A stretch of DNA of 64,000 bases, taken from the NCBI RefSeq assembly GCF_012933655.1, contig NZ_JABBJJ010000021.1, forward strand, positions 1-64,000, in the 5' to 3' direction. The notes below the pieces were generated by a model. It saw nothing but the letters and a program-made list of their open reading frames with translations. It did not search any database and was not told the origin of the DNA. Position numbers and translations under genes: made by a program. This stretch comes from Pyxidicoccus fallax. GTDB lineage: Bacteria > Myxococcota > Myxococcia > Myxococcales > Myxococcaceae. Of this stretch, positions 8,444 through 17,072 are shown one piece after another. The first letter of the stretch is position 1. Each line of letters begins with the position of its first letter.

Positions 8444-9790
8444 TCAGTCCTTGAAAGCCTTGAGCGCGTTCTTCGCGGCGTTCTTCGAGTCACACTTGCC
8501 GAGCCCGAGGAAGCCACCGCCGCCGTCATCCGGCCCGCCGTCCTCCTCCAGGTCCTCCAGCTCGCCCACGGCGCTCTTCAGCTTGAGCGCCGCCACCGCG
8601 TACGCCGCCGCGCTGCGCACGCCGCACTTCGGGTGCTCCAGCAGGTCGATGATGCGGTCCTCCGCGTCGTCGCTGCCCGCCCGCACCGCGCTCCGGTACG
8701 CGTCGATGGCGTCCCCGGCGTCGCCCTGTGCCTCGGCCAGCCGGCCCGAGAGGTAGTGGCGACGGCCCGGGTCCTTTTCGTCCTGGATGAGCCGCTTCGC
8801 CTCGCGAACCAGCGGGAGGCGCTCGTCCTCGGGAGCATCCTCCACCGCGTCGATGGCCCGCATCGTCGCGCCGCCGCCGAAGGCGACCACGGCCGCGCCG
8901 GCGACCACCGCCGTCAGCCCCAGGCCCACCAGCACCTTCCGCCCGGCGACCTTCTCGCGCAGGCGAGCGCCCAGGCCGGGAGTCTTCAGTTCCTCGCTCA
9001 GCCGCGAGAACAATGACCCACCCACTGTGCGGGCCTGCTGCCCCAGCACGGACGCGCCCGCCGCCGCGCGCTGCCCCAGCACCGACGCCCCCGAGGCCGC
9101 GCGCTGGCCCAGCACCGCCACGCCCGCCGCGGCGCGCTGGCCCAGGGCGGACAGGTCCACCGGTGGGGAGAGCGTGGACTCGGGCACGCGCGACAGCGCC
9201 AGGTTGCCGAAGGGCGGCATCTTCTCCGTGCCCGGCGCCTCGGCGATGGTGGCGGCCGTCGGGGCCTCCACGCGGTACGGCGCGCGGGGCACGTGGAAGA
9301 CGCGAATCTTCCCGGGGATGCCCTTCAGCTCGAAGGCACCCACCTCCTTCGAGGGGACCTCCGCCTTGTTCATGGCCAGATAGACGGCCTCGGTGAAGTA
9401 CACCTCTCCGGCCTCGGCGAGGCTCTCCACCCGGGCGGCGATGTTGACCGGCTCACCGAAGACGTCGTTGGACTCCAGCCGCACCTCGCCCACGTTGATG
9501 GCCACGCGCACGTGGAGCTGCTCGGGCTCCGGGACGGAGCGGTTGTGGTGCCACAGCCGGTCCTGGATGGCGATGCCGCTGAGCACCGCCTGGGTGGGCG
9601 ACTCGAAGGTGACGAGGAACGCGTCACCGATGGACTTGATGATGCGTCCACCGAAGGCCTTGAAGAGCGGCGCCAGCAGGGCGTGGTGGACCTGCAGCAG
9701 GCGCTGGTTCTCCTCCAGCGTCTGCCGGCTGGTCCGCTCGGTGAAGCCCTTGATGTCGGTGAAGACGATGGCGAGGTTGGCGGTCTTCAA
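8444..9790 (-). CDS. class III adenylate/guanylate cyclase with membrane segment and helical-repeat C-terminus
   Basis: The N-terminal cyclase homology domain (about 1-165) has metal Asp residues D12 (FTDIKGFT) and D56 (SIGDAFL), plus the transition-state Asn/Arg in VNIAAR (N116, R120), so it should be active. K52 hints at ATP. Then comes a linker with four near-identical LGQRAAAG-type 10-residue units (about 218-255). A single membrane segment (VLVGLGLTAVVAGAAVVAF) and a C-terminal TPR/HEAT-like helical region follow, ending in a Gly-rich tail. The start is TTG 9790, the first start codon in an open frame with a weak ribosome site. The catalytic domain lies N-terminal to the membrane span. 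Confidence 0.85.
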   Translation of the reverse strand: MKTANLAIVFTDIKGFTERTSRQTLEENQRLLQVHHALLAPLFKAFGGRIIKSIGDAFLVTFESPTQAVLSGIAIQDRLWHHNRSVPEPEQLHVRVAINVGEVRLESNDVFGEPVNIAARVESLAEAGEVYFTEAVYLAMNKAEVPSKEVGAFELKGIPGKIRVFHVPRAPYRVEAPTAATIAEAPGTEKMPPFGNLALSRVPESTLSPPVDLSALGQRAAAGVAVLGQRAASGASVLGQRAAAGASVLGQQARTVGGSLFSRLSEELKTPGLGARLREKVAGRKVLVGLGLTAVVAGAAVVAFGGGATMRAIDAVEDAPEDERLPLVREAKRLIQDEKDPGRRHYLSGRLAEAQGDAGDAIDAYRSAVRAGSDDAEDRIIDLLEHPKCGVRSAAAYAVAALKLKSAVGELEDLEEDGGPDDGGGGFLGLGKCDSKNAAKNALKAFKD

Positions 9791-9858
9791 AGCGGGCGCA
9801 GTGTACGTGCCACCGCCCGGGGCGCAATCGTCACGACCCGGTGGACGCCCGCCCGCTG

Positions 9859-10599
9859 TCAGCGACGCGAAGGCTTCAGCTCACGCAGGACGCGCTTCTG
9901 TTGCGGCTCCATCGACTTGCGAACCTTCTGCGCGAGCTGGGGGCGGCCCGTTCGCTCGTAGAAGTCGGCCAGCCGCCGGAGCACCAGCGGGCTGCCCGGC
10001 TGATAGGTCCTCGCGGCCAGGAGTTCCTTCTCGGCATCCAGGAGCCGCTCCTGGTTTTCCAGCACCTCGGCCAGCTGGAGGCGCACCTGCACCCACTCCG
10101 GCTTTGCGCGGGCGAGGTAGCGGTAGTGCAGCTCGGACTTGAGCCAGTCCCCCTGGGAGGCCCACAGGCCGCCGAGCCGGAAGCGGGCGTCCTCGTAGGA
10201 GGACCGGTACTGGACCGCCTGCTCGTATGCCCGGATGGCCTGAAGCCGGTCACCCCGCTCCTCCCACAAGAGCCCGCGCAGGTACCAGGCCCGGGGGTTA
10301 TTGGGAGCCTTCGCAATCACCGTGTCGAGGTGCGCTTCGGCCCGGTCCAACGCCCCGCCCGTCTTCAGGAGGAGCCGGGCCGCCTCCAGCCGGGGCAACT
10401 CCCAGGCGGGCTGGGCGCGGATCAGCGCCTCCAGGGCGGAGAGCGCACCCGCGTCGTCTCCCGCGGCCTCGAGGGCCAGGGCGTCTGGGAGTGAGGAAGG
10501 GGCCGGCGCGGCTACGGGCGCGCCGGGTGCCGTCAGGGTGGACGGTTCCGCCGCGTCAGTCGCGCCCGCAAGCAAAGCCGCCAGGAAGACCCACTTCAT
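9859..10599 (-). CDS. exported TPR-repeat protein
   Basis: From ATG 10599 the protein starts MKWVFLAALLAGATDA, a clear Sec signal peptide. An Ala/Pro-rich linker and about five TPR-like helix pairs follow (for example NPRAWYLRGLLWEERGDRL and AIRAYEQAVQYRSSYEDA). It is likely a periplasmic scaffold or interaction protein of unknown partner. A longer frame to 10695 reaches into the mutS2 start region and lacks the signal, so it was rejected. It is divergent from mutS2 with about 66 bp between the starts. Confidence 0.8.
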   Translation of the reverse strand: MKWVFLAALLAGATDAAEPSTLTAPGAPVAAPAPSSLPDALALEAAGDDAGALSALEALIRAQPAWELPRLEAARLLLKTGGALDRAEAHLDTVIAKAPNNPRAWYLRGLLWEERGDRLQAIRAYEQAVQYRSSYEDARFRLGGLWASQGDWLKSELHYRYLARAKPEWVQVRLQLAEVLENQERLLDAEKELLAARTYQPGSPLVLRRLADFYERTGRPQLAQKVRKSMEPQQKRVLRELKPSRR

Positions 10600-10665
10600 G
10601 CGTGGCTGATAACAGAGCCGACCCGGGCTCCTCAACAGATCCCCTTGACGGCCGACCAGCCGCGC

Positions 10666-13080
10666 ATGAAACCCATGACCGTGCAGATTTCTCAAAGGAC
10701 ATTGGAAGACCTGGGCTTCTCGGAAGTGCTCCGCGCGCTGACGCAGCGCTGCCGCACCGAGCCCGGAAGGGAACGGGTACTCGCCCGTCCGTTCCTCGAC
10801 ACCCCGGAGCAGGTCGCGGAGGCGCTCGCGCTCGTCGCGGAGGCCCGCTCCCTTTCACAGGAACAGTTCTCCCTCCCGCTGGGCGGCGTGGTGGACCTGC
10901 GCATCCCCATCGGCCACGCGGCCAAGGGTGGCATGCTGGAGCCCCGCCAGCTCATCGACTCGGCGCAGCTCCTGTTCGCCTTCGTCCGCACCCGTGAGGC
11001 GCTGGACGAGCGCAGGGAGCGCGTCCCCCGGCTGATGGAGATTGCCCGCCGGCTGCCCATGCTGGAGTCGCTGGCCCGCCGCATCGACCAGTGCTTCGAG
11101 CCGGACGGGGAGATTTCGGACCGCGCCAGCCCCGAGCTGCGCGAGGCCCGTGACAGGGCGCGCGGCCTGCATCGCCGCATCAAGTCGCGGCTGGACGAGC
11201 TGCTCCACGACGAGAGCTTCCTGCCGAAGCTGCGGGAGAACTACTACACCATCCGCAACGGCCGTTACGTGGTGCCGGTGGTGTCGAACTACCGCTCCGA
11301 GGTGGACGGCATCGTCCACAACGCCAGCCAGACGGGCCAGACGCTCTTCATGGAGCCGCAGGCCATGGTGGGCCTGGGCAACGACCTCGCCATCGCCCAG
11401 TCGGTGGTGGCGGAGGAGGAGCGCAAGGTCCTCCAGGAGCTGAGCGACCTCCTGGGCCGCGAGTCGGACCGCATCCTCGAGGGCCTCGCGGCGGTGGCGG
11501 AGCTGGACGAGGCGGAGGCGGTGGCGATTCTCGCCGCGGACCTGGATGCGACCACGCCCGAGTTCGCGGAGGTGAAGGACCTGGAGCTGCGGCTGTTGCG
11601 CCATCCGCGCCTGGTGCTGCGGGGCACGGAGGTGGTGGCCAACGACGTGACGCTCACGGGCGACGCGCGGGCGCTGGTGGTTTCCGGCCCCAACGCGGGC
11701 GGCAAGACGGTGACGCTGACGGGCGTGGGCCTGTGCTCGCTGATGCTGCGGGCGGGCCTGCCGATTCCGGTGGCGGAAGGCTCGCGGATGCCGCTGTACC
11801 GCTCGGTGCACTCCACGGTGGGCGACGCGCAGGACCTGGCCCAGGGCCTGTCCACGTTCAGCGCGCACGTGGTGATGCTGCGAGACATCATCGCGGCGGC
11901 CGGCGAGGGCTCGCTGGTGCTCATCGACGAGATTGCCGCCGACACGGACCCGCGCGAGGGCGCGGCCATCGCCATCGCGGTGCTGGAGGACCTGATGGCC
12001 AAGGGCGTGGTGGTGCTCGTCACCACGCACCTGGAGGAGCTGAAGGCCCTGGCGCACATGGACCCACGCTTCCTCAACGCGCGGGTGGGCTTCGACTCGA
12101 AGCGGATGGCGCCCACGTACCGCCTGCAGATTGGCGCGGCGGGTCAGTCCTCGGCCATCGAGATGGCGGCGCGGGTGGGTCTGCCCCAGCGGGTGTGCGA
12201 GCGCGCGCGGGAGCTGTCGCTGAACGCGGGCGGTCCTTTGTCCAAGGCGCTGGCGGCGGCCGAGGAGGAGCGCCGCAAGCTCTACGAGGAGCTGGAGCGG
12301 GCGCGCGTGGCGGCGAAGGAAGCGGAGGCGCTGCGGGCGGACCTGGAGAAGCAGAAGCAGCAGTTCGAGCGTGAGCGCCGCGCGAGGATGATGCAGTTCA
12401 ACGAGGACGTGCACGCGGCGAGCGAGCTGGCGGCCAACGAGGTGCGCGAGCTCCTGGCGAAGCTGCGGGCCGAGCAGAACGAGAAGGCCCTGTCGGAGGC
12501 CCGGCTGCAGCTGCAGCAGCGGGCGGAAGAGGCGCAGAAGCGGGCGCTGGCCGCGAAGGCGGAGCTGTTCCAGGTGGAAGCGCCGGGGCCGGCGAACCTC
12601 AAGGTGGGCGCGTGGGTGCACCACTCGGGCCTGGGCCGGGATGTGGAAATCCTGGAGCTGGCGGATGGGCAGGCGGTGGTGTCCGCGGGTGGCGCGCTGA
12701 AGATGCGGGTGCCGACGTCGGAGCTGTCGGGCTCGCGCTCGAAGAAGCCGCAGCAGGCGAAGTTCCCGGAGCGTCAGAAGCAGGAGGCGGCGCTGAAGAA
12801 GGCGGCCTCCGTGGCGCCCTCGGAGGTGGAGGCGACGAACTTCCGCTGCGACGTGCGCGGCATGCGCGCGGACGACGCGCTGAAGGAAGTCGAGGCCTTC
12901 CTGGATGGGGGAATGCGCAGCGGCGAGGAGGCCGCGCTCATCATCCACGGCCACGGCACGGGGGCGCTGAAGCAGGCCATCCGTGACTACCTCGCCGCCT
13001 CGCCGTACATCCGCATGTTCCGCCCCGGTGAGAGCCACGAGGGCGGAGACGGCGTCACCGTGGTGTCGCTGCGGGCGTAG
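10666..13080 (+). CDS. mutS2: endonuclease MutS2
   Basis: This MutS-family ATPase has a C-terminal Smr nuclease domain. The family acts on recombination intermediates or rescues collided ribosomes, depending on the species. Walker A is GPNAGGKT (about residues 341-348). Walker B is LVLIDEIAAD, followed by the TTHLEELK switch. A long charged coiled coil spans about 520-640. The Smr domain is at about 726-803, with CDVRGMRADDAL and the IIHGHGTGALKQ core. There is no mismatch-recognition domain, as expected for MutS2. ATG 10666 was chosen over TTG 10645; ATG 10675 is also possible. Confidence 0.95.
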   Translation: MKPMTVQISQRTLEDLGFSEVLRALTQRCRTEPGRERVLARPFLDTPEQVAEALALVAEARSLSQEQFSLPLGGVVDLRIPIGHAAKGGMLEPRQLIDSAQLLFAFVRTREALDERRERVPRLMEIARRLPMLESLARRIDQCFEPDGEISDRASPELREARDRARGLHRRIKSRLDELLHDESFLPKLRENYYTIRNGRYVVPVVSNYRSEVDGIVHNASQTGQTLFMEPQAMVGLGNDLAIAQSVVAEEERKVLQELSDLLGRESDRILEGLAAVAELDEAEAVAILAADLDATTPEFAEVKDLELRLLRHPRLVLRGTEVVANDVTLTGDARALVVSGPNAGGKTVTLTGVGLCSLMLRAGLPIPVAEGSRMPLYRSVHSTVGDAQDLAQGLSTFSAHVVMLRDIIAAAGEGSLVLIDEIAADTDPREGAAIAIAVLEDLMAKGVVVLVTTHLEELKALAHMDPRFLNARVGFDSKRMAPTYRLQIGAAGQSSAIEMAARVGLPQRVCERARELSLNAGGPLSKALAAAEEERRKLYEELERARVAAKEAEALRADLEKQKQQFERERRARMMQFNEDVHAASELAANEVRELLAKLRAEQNEKALSEARLQLQQRAEEAQKRALAAKAELFQVEAPGPANLKVGAWVHHSGLGRDVEILELADGQAVVSAGGALKMRVPTSELSGSRSKKPQQAKFPERQKQEAALKKAASVAPSEVEATNFRCDVRGMRADDALKEVEAFLDGGMRSGEEAALIIHGHGTGALKQAIRDYLAASPYIRMFRPGESHEGGDGVTVVSLRA

Positions 13081-13111
13081 GCCCTCGCGCCTCCAGGTCT
13101 GGAATCGAACG

Positions 13112-13147
13112 GGGCCGGACGTCGCTGGAGACAGCGGCTTCCGGCCC
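13112..13147 (+). terminator. hairpin downstream of mutS2
   Basis: Nested perfect inverted repeats: the outer arms are GGGCCGGA / TCCGGCCC and the inner arms CGCTG / CAGCG around a GAGA tetraloop. It begins 32 bp after the mutS2 stop. There is only a weak T-rich stretch afterwards, so it could be a terminator or an mRNA 3'-end stabiliser. Confidence 0.55.
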
Positions 13148-13183
13148 TGCTGCTTTCACGTCTGGCTTTTATGCTTACGCGCC

Positions 13184-14170
13184 ATGAACTCTCCAGAGCT
13201 GGTCATGCCCGACCTTGTTGGTGATGCCCAGGGCATTCGAAATTCAGTAGGCCAGGGCGTGACGCTGCCGCGACGGAGTACGGGAGCCTTGCTCCGCATC
13301 GCGACACTTTCCCGGGTGGAAGAAGCGGGCATTGATGCGCCCTACCCCACCGAGGATGCGCTCCAGGCGCTGCGCGCGGCCTCACGGCATGCAGCCTTTG
13401 GAGGCGAGGATTTCTGGCTCTGCTCCGGATATACGCTCAGTCGACTTCCGGATGCCGAGGAGGTGCTGGAAGCCTCGGGCCAGGTCAGCGTCATCTTTGA
13501 GGTCTGGGACAGCAAGACAAGCGGGTTCGTATCCTGGTTTTGTGCCTTTCGCGGCAAGACCAAAGCTCGGTGTGTCCTGTTGCGGCGCGGGCAGTTCATC
13601 TTTCGCAGGCGAGACCTCCATGACGAGCCTCGCAGCGTTCAGAAGCTTGCTCGGGTGCTGGAGCTGGGCGCTGGAACCATCCGCTTCGACGGGCTGAACC
13701 TGACTCTCGTTCTCCTGATTTGTGGCGAGAACAATGCGGTGACGGCTTTGCGCGAGACGGCGAGCAAGTCTGACACTCCCGCCTTGCGGCAAATCGTTTC
13801 GGCTCCTTGGGCTGTGCTCAATCCCAGCCACCATGCGTACTGGCCCCAGTCCAAAATGACGGGTTTCGCCAAGGTCGGTCGGGTTGGCAATGCAGGCCCT
13901 ACGCTGGCTCACCACGTCCAGTCTGGTCAGGGGAGTGCGAGTTTCATCCTCCACTGCAACAATTATCTGCGACGGGACTTGAATCCGGACGCGGAGCGCA
14001 GGACCCGTCAGTACGCTTCCGTGGTGTTCACAGAGGCCACCGGGCGAACCCCACTCGCGCCGACCGCGAGTTCACCGACGAATTGTCAGAACAGCCCGGC
14101 TTGGTACGCAGTTCGTTATCAAGTGGCTCTTCCATCTGGAGCGCTGGTCGGAAACGCCAGGAGCACGTAA
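13184..14170 (+). CDS. hypothetical protein, divergent nitrilase-superfamily-like
   Basis: The codon bias is weaker and the GC content visibly lower than in neighbours. The segment LTLVLLICGEN followed by WAVLNPSHHAYWP resembles the catalytic-Cys strand and following loop of carbon-nitrogen hydrolases (ICYE, then N-P-S). The catalytic Glu and Lys positions cannot be assigned with confidence. No signal peptide is seen. The start ATG 13184 gives MNSPELVMPDL; the open frame further upstream overlaps mutS2 and was not used. The lower GC suggests acquisition by transfer. The family assignment is tentative. Confidence 0.55.
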   Translation: MNSPELVMPDLVGDAQGIRNSVGQGVTLPRRSTGALLRIATLSRVEEAGIDAPYPTEDALQALRAASRHAAFGGEDFWLCSGYTLSRLPDAEEVLEASGQVSVIFEVWDSKTSGFVSWFCAFRGKTKARCVLLRRGQFIFRRRDLHDEPRSVQKLARVLELGAGTIRFDGLNLTLVLLICGENNAVTALRETASKSDTPALRQIVSAPWAVLNPSHHAYWPQSKMTGFAKVGRVGNAGPTLAHHVQSGQGSASFILHCNNYLRRDLNPDAERRTRQYASVVFTEATGRTPLAPTASSPTNCQNSPAWYAVRYQVALPSGALVGNARST

Positions 14171-14345
14171 GAGTCTTGCCCCACCACCAAGGCGGCCTGA
14201 GTTTCCAATCCACCACGAGCCATCTCCAGGAAGTAGGCCGCGGCGCCAAGGGGTGGCGAAGCGCGTGGGGGGGCCCGCCACCCAGGCCACCTGAGTCACC
14301 TCCCTCCACGCCTCGCAGCGAGCGTTCATGTCGATTTTTTGCAAA

Positions 14346-14366
14346 TGCACCTGAATTTCAGGTGCA
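14346..14366. promoter_or_regulatory. perfect palindrome upstream of CARDB lipoprotein gene
   Basis: A 10-bp perfect inverted repeat (TGCACCTGAA / TTCAGGTGCA) surrounds one central T, 62 bp before the ATG at 14428. The surrounding gap (14171-14427) is comparatively AT-rich and otherwise empty. The position fits an operator for a dimeric regulator; a 5'-UTR hairpin is the alternative. Confidence 0.45.
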
Positions 14367-14427
14367 GCTCCACGTCAGGACGGGCTCCCAGGGAGATCGG
14401 GTCGGCGACTCCCAACGGAGAACCCAC

Positions 14428-16815
14428 ATGAACGGACGAAGTACAGGTGTGTGCTGTGTCACGGGGCTCGCGGCATTGCTGTCGATGACGGCGTGCGACG
14501 AAGCTCCCAGCAGTGTCAGTAGCGACAGCCCTTCCAGCAGCGCCACGCGGGAGGAGGCTCTCGCGGCCTCCCCCACCCGGGCCCTGGTTCAAGGGCAGGA
14601 CTTCGCGGTGCTCTCGGTTACGGGCCCGGCGAGCGCACGGTTGGGCGAGCCATTCGACGTCACGGTGACGGTGTGCAACCAGGGCACGGAGAGCAACACC
14701 CCCCGAGGGTACCTGTACCTGTCGCCGGACACGGTCATCTCCCCGGATGAGCCGCGCACGCCCGGCTCGGACATCCTCCTGGGCAGCTTCCCCACGAACC
14801 AGCTCTCCCCCGGGCAATGCCTGACGCACACGGAGCGTGTCCAGGCCAACCCGGGCATCCAGGGGGCGTACTACCTGGGCGCCCTCTTGGACCCGCTCAA
14901 TCGCACACCGGATGTCGACAGGAGCAACAACGCCCGCGCGGGGACGCGCATCGGCATTGGCAGTCGTCCCGATTTCGTCGTGTCCGCCGTGACGGGTCCC
15001 ACCAGCGCCGTCCCGAGCACTCCCTTCCCCGCTTCGGTGACGGTGTGCAACCAGGGCACGGAACCCGGCACGCCCTTCGTGGAGCTGTACCTGTCCGCAG
15101 ACAGGTTCGTCATCCCGGACGTGCCCCTCACGCCCGCGTCGGACGTCCCCCTCTCGGACCTCTCCATGGGCGTGCTCGTCCCGGGCCAGTGCCGGACCGA
15201 GACGCTGAACCTGCAGCCCCCGCACGTCATCGATGGACCCTGGTACCTCGGTGCCATCGTGGACCCGGCCAACACCGTCTTCGAGCTCATCGATGACAAC
15301 AACACGAAGGTGAGCACCCGCTTCGGCGTGGGCCTGGGGCCCGACTTCGTGGTGACCGCCGTAACGGGGCCCACGAGCAGCACCCCGGGAGCGTCGCTGA
15401 CCGCCCAGGTCCAGGTCTGCAACCAGGGCACGCATCCTGGCGGGACTCCCGTGGAGCTGTACCTGACCCCGGACGACATCCTCTCGCCCCACGTGCCTCC
15501 CCTTCCTCCCTCGACGGACGTGCGCCTGGGCATGCAGGACACCGGGCTGCTCGAGATTGGCGCGTGCAAGACGCTGACCTTCACGGGCTCGCCGGGAGGC
15601 GCCACGGGCGCGTACTACCTGGGTGCCATCGTGGACCCGGCCGGCTTCATCCTGGAGATCAACAAGGAGAACAACACGCGGCTGAGCAGCCGCCTGGGTA
15701 TCGGTAACGGCCCCGACCTCGTCGTGGCCTCGGTGTCGGGACCGCCGAGCGTCGAGCGCAACCTGCTGTTCGAGGCCACCATCCAGGTGTGCAACCAGGG
15801 CACCGCCCCTTCGGGTAGCGCCACGGCGGAGCTGTTCCTGTCCGCGGACGCGACCATCACCCCTCAGGACGCGCCGCAGGGCCCGGTCAGCATCTCCCCC
15901 CTGGCTCCGGGTGGCTGCCAGACGTTGACCGTGAGCACCGCCTACCCGCCGACCGTCTGGGAAGGGAACTGGTACCTGGGCGCCATCGTGGACCGGCAGG
16001 CCGTCGTCCCCGAGCTCCTCGAGGAGAACAACGCTCGGGCGGGTACCCTCATGGGCGTGGGGCTCCGTCCCGACTTCGTGGTGGCTTCCGTGACGGGCCC
16101 CACCAGCCTCCCGCATGGGCAGCCGCTCAGCGCCACCGTCCGGGTGTGCAACCAGGGCACCCAGGCCGCGGTGACGCCCGTGGAGCTGTACCTGTCCGCG
16201 GACCCGGTCATCACTCCGCGCGTGCCGAACCTGCCTCCCGTGGATGTGTTCGTGGGCGGCTCGCAGACGGGGCTCCTGGCCGCCGGCGCGTGTGAGAACG
16301 TGACGGTGGAGGGCATCCCCCTCTCGGCCAGCACGGGCGCCTGGTACCTGGGCGCCGTCGCGGACCCGTCCAACGCCGTGGTCGAGTTCTTCGAGAACAA
16401 CAACGTGAAGGCAGGCAGCCGCGTGGGCCTGGGGAACCGTCCCGACTTCGTCGTGACTTCGGTCGTCGGCCCCTCCAGCGTTCGCCTGGGCCAGCCCTAC
16501 GAAGGGCGCTTCACCGTCTGCAATCAGGGCACGACGGAGGCTCCGCCGACGGAGGTGGAGCTGTTCCTCTCCCGGGATACCGTCATCTCGCGCGACCGCC
16601 AGCCTGACGGAACGCGCGACACCCCCCTGGTCATCATCTTCCTGGACGACCCGCTGATTCCGGGACAATGCCAGACGAAGACGGTACCAAACCTCAGGGG
16701 CGCGGATGACCTCGGTGACTGGTACCTGGGCGCCATCGTGGACCCCCCCAACGTCGTGATGGAGTTCATCGAGGACAACAACGTCCGGGCTGGCACGCGC
16801 ATCACGTTCAACTGA
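14428..16815 (+). CDS. lipoprotein with six CARDB repeats
   Basis: The signal peptide ends in a lipobox-like SMTAC, so the mature protein is probably lipid-anchored. After a Ser-rich linker the protein is six tandem copies of a unit of about 120-130 residues. Each has PDFVV..VTGP, a V(T/R)VCNQGT strand, a VELYLS.D..I.P segment, a Cys in the PGQC/AGAC region and a final WYLGAIVDP...NN..G. This is the CARDB/Ig-like adhesion pattern. The two Cys per repeat are conserved and could form a disulfide. Units begin near nt 14599, 14971, 15342, 15715, 16072 and 16444. The start ATG 14428 has GGAG upstream; open frame before it lacks a signal peptide. The role (cell-surface adhesion or matrix) is inferred. 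Confidence 0.85.
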   Translation: MNGRSTGVCCVTGLAALLSMTACDEAPSSVSSDSPSSSATREEALAASPTRALVQGQDFAVLSVTGPASARLGEPFDVTVTVCNQGTESNTPRGYLYLSPDTVISPDEPRTPGSDILLGSFPTNQLSPGQCLTHTERVQANPGIQGAYYLGALLDPLNRTPDVDRSNNARAGTRIGIGSRPDFVVSAVTGPTSAVPSTPFPASVTVCNQGTEPGTPFVELYLSADRFVIPDVPLTPASDVPLSDLSMGVLVPGQCRTETLNLQPPHVIDGPWYLGAIVDPANTVFELIDDNNTKVSTRFGVGLGPDFVVTAVTGPTSSTPGASLTAQVQVCNQGTHPGGTPVELYLTPDDILSPHVPPLPPSTDVRLGMQDTGLLEIGACKTLTFTGSPGGATGAYYLGAIVDPAGFILEINKENNTRLSSRLGIGNGPDLVVASVSGPPSVERNLLFEATIQVCNQGTAPSGSATAELFLSADATITPQDAPQGPVSISPLAPGGCQTLTVSTAYPPTVWEGNWYLGAIVDRQAVVPELLEENNARAGTLMGVGLRPDFVVASVTGPTSLPHGQPLSATVRVCNQGTQAAVTPVELYLSADPVITPRVPNLPPVDVFVGGSQTGLLAAGACENVTVEGIPLSASTGAWYLGAVADPSNAVVEFFENNNVKAGSRVGLGNRPDFVVTSVVGPSSVRLGQPYEGRFTVCNQGTTEAPPTEVELFLSRDTVISRDRQPDGTRDTPLVIIFLDDPLIPGQCQTKTVPNLRGADDLGDWYLGAIVDPPNVVMEFIEDNNVRAGTRITFN

Positions 16816-16854
16816 ACCGTGGACGTCACGCCTGGCGGGGGCCCCGTGCCCCCG

Positions 16855-17037
16855 TCAGGTGTTCTGGAGGTACGCCGCCACGACGTCGAACATCGCGGCG
16901 AACCGCGGGTCCCGCTCGCGCAGGTCGTTGGCGAGTTCCTGGAAGTGGGTCACCCACTCCGCCTCGGTCTGGGGGGCCCCGGAACAATGTGTCGCGCCGA
17001 CCCGGGCACCTGAGGAGGGCCCCTCCTCCGGTGGGAC
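16855..17037 (-). pseudogene. possible C-terminal gene remnant
   Basis: The minus frame encodes a natural-looking C-terminus (EAEWVTHFQELANDLRERD, then MFDVVAAYLQNT) before a TGA at 16855-16857. An in-frame stop lies at 17038-17040 and no sensible start codon or ribosome site exists between. It may be the tail of a lost gene, or a very short ORF with a non-standard start. The family is not recognised. Confidence 0.3.
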
Positions 17038-17060
17038 TCACGGCACCGAAGTCCCACCGG
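17028..17060 (-). terminator. hairpin downstream of metzincin gene
   Basis: Perfect 11-bp arms CCGGTGGGACT (17028-17038) and AGTCCCACCGG (17050-17060) flank an 11-nt loop. It sits 12 bp past the stop of the minus-strand protease gene. There is no U-tract. Confidence 0.6.
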
Positions 17061-17072
17061 CGGGGGCTCCCA

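Noticed and set aside
6259-8454. A 731-codon plus-strand frame opposite nadD, the phosphoesterase-like gene and the NamZ-like gene
   Set aside because: It crosses three well-supported genes and their spacers, and its translation is Arg/His-rich without motifs.
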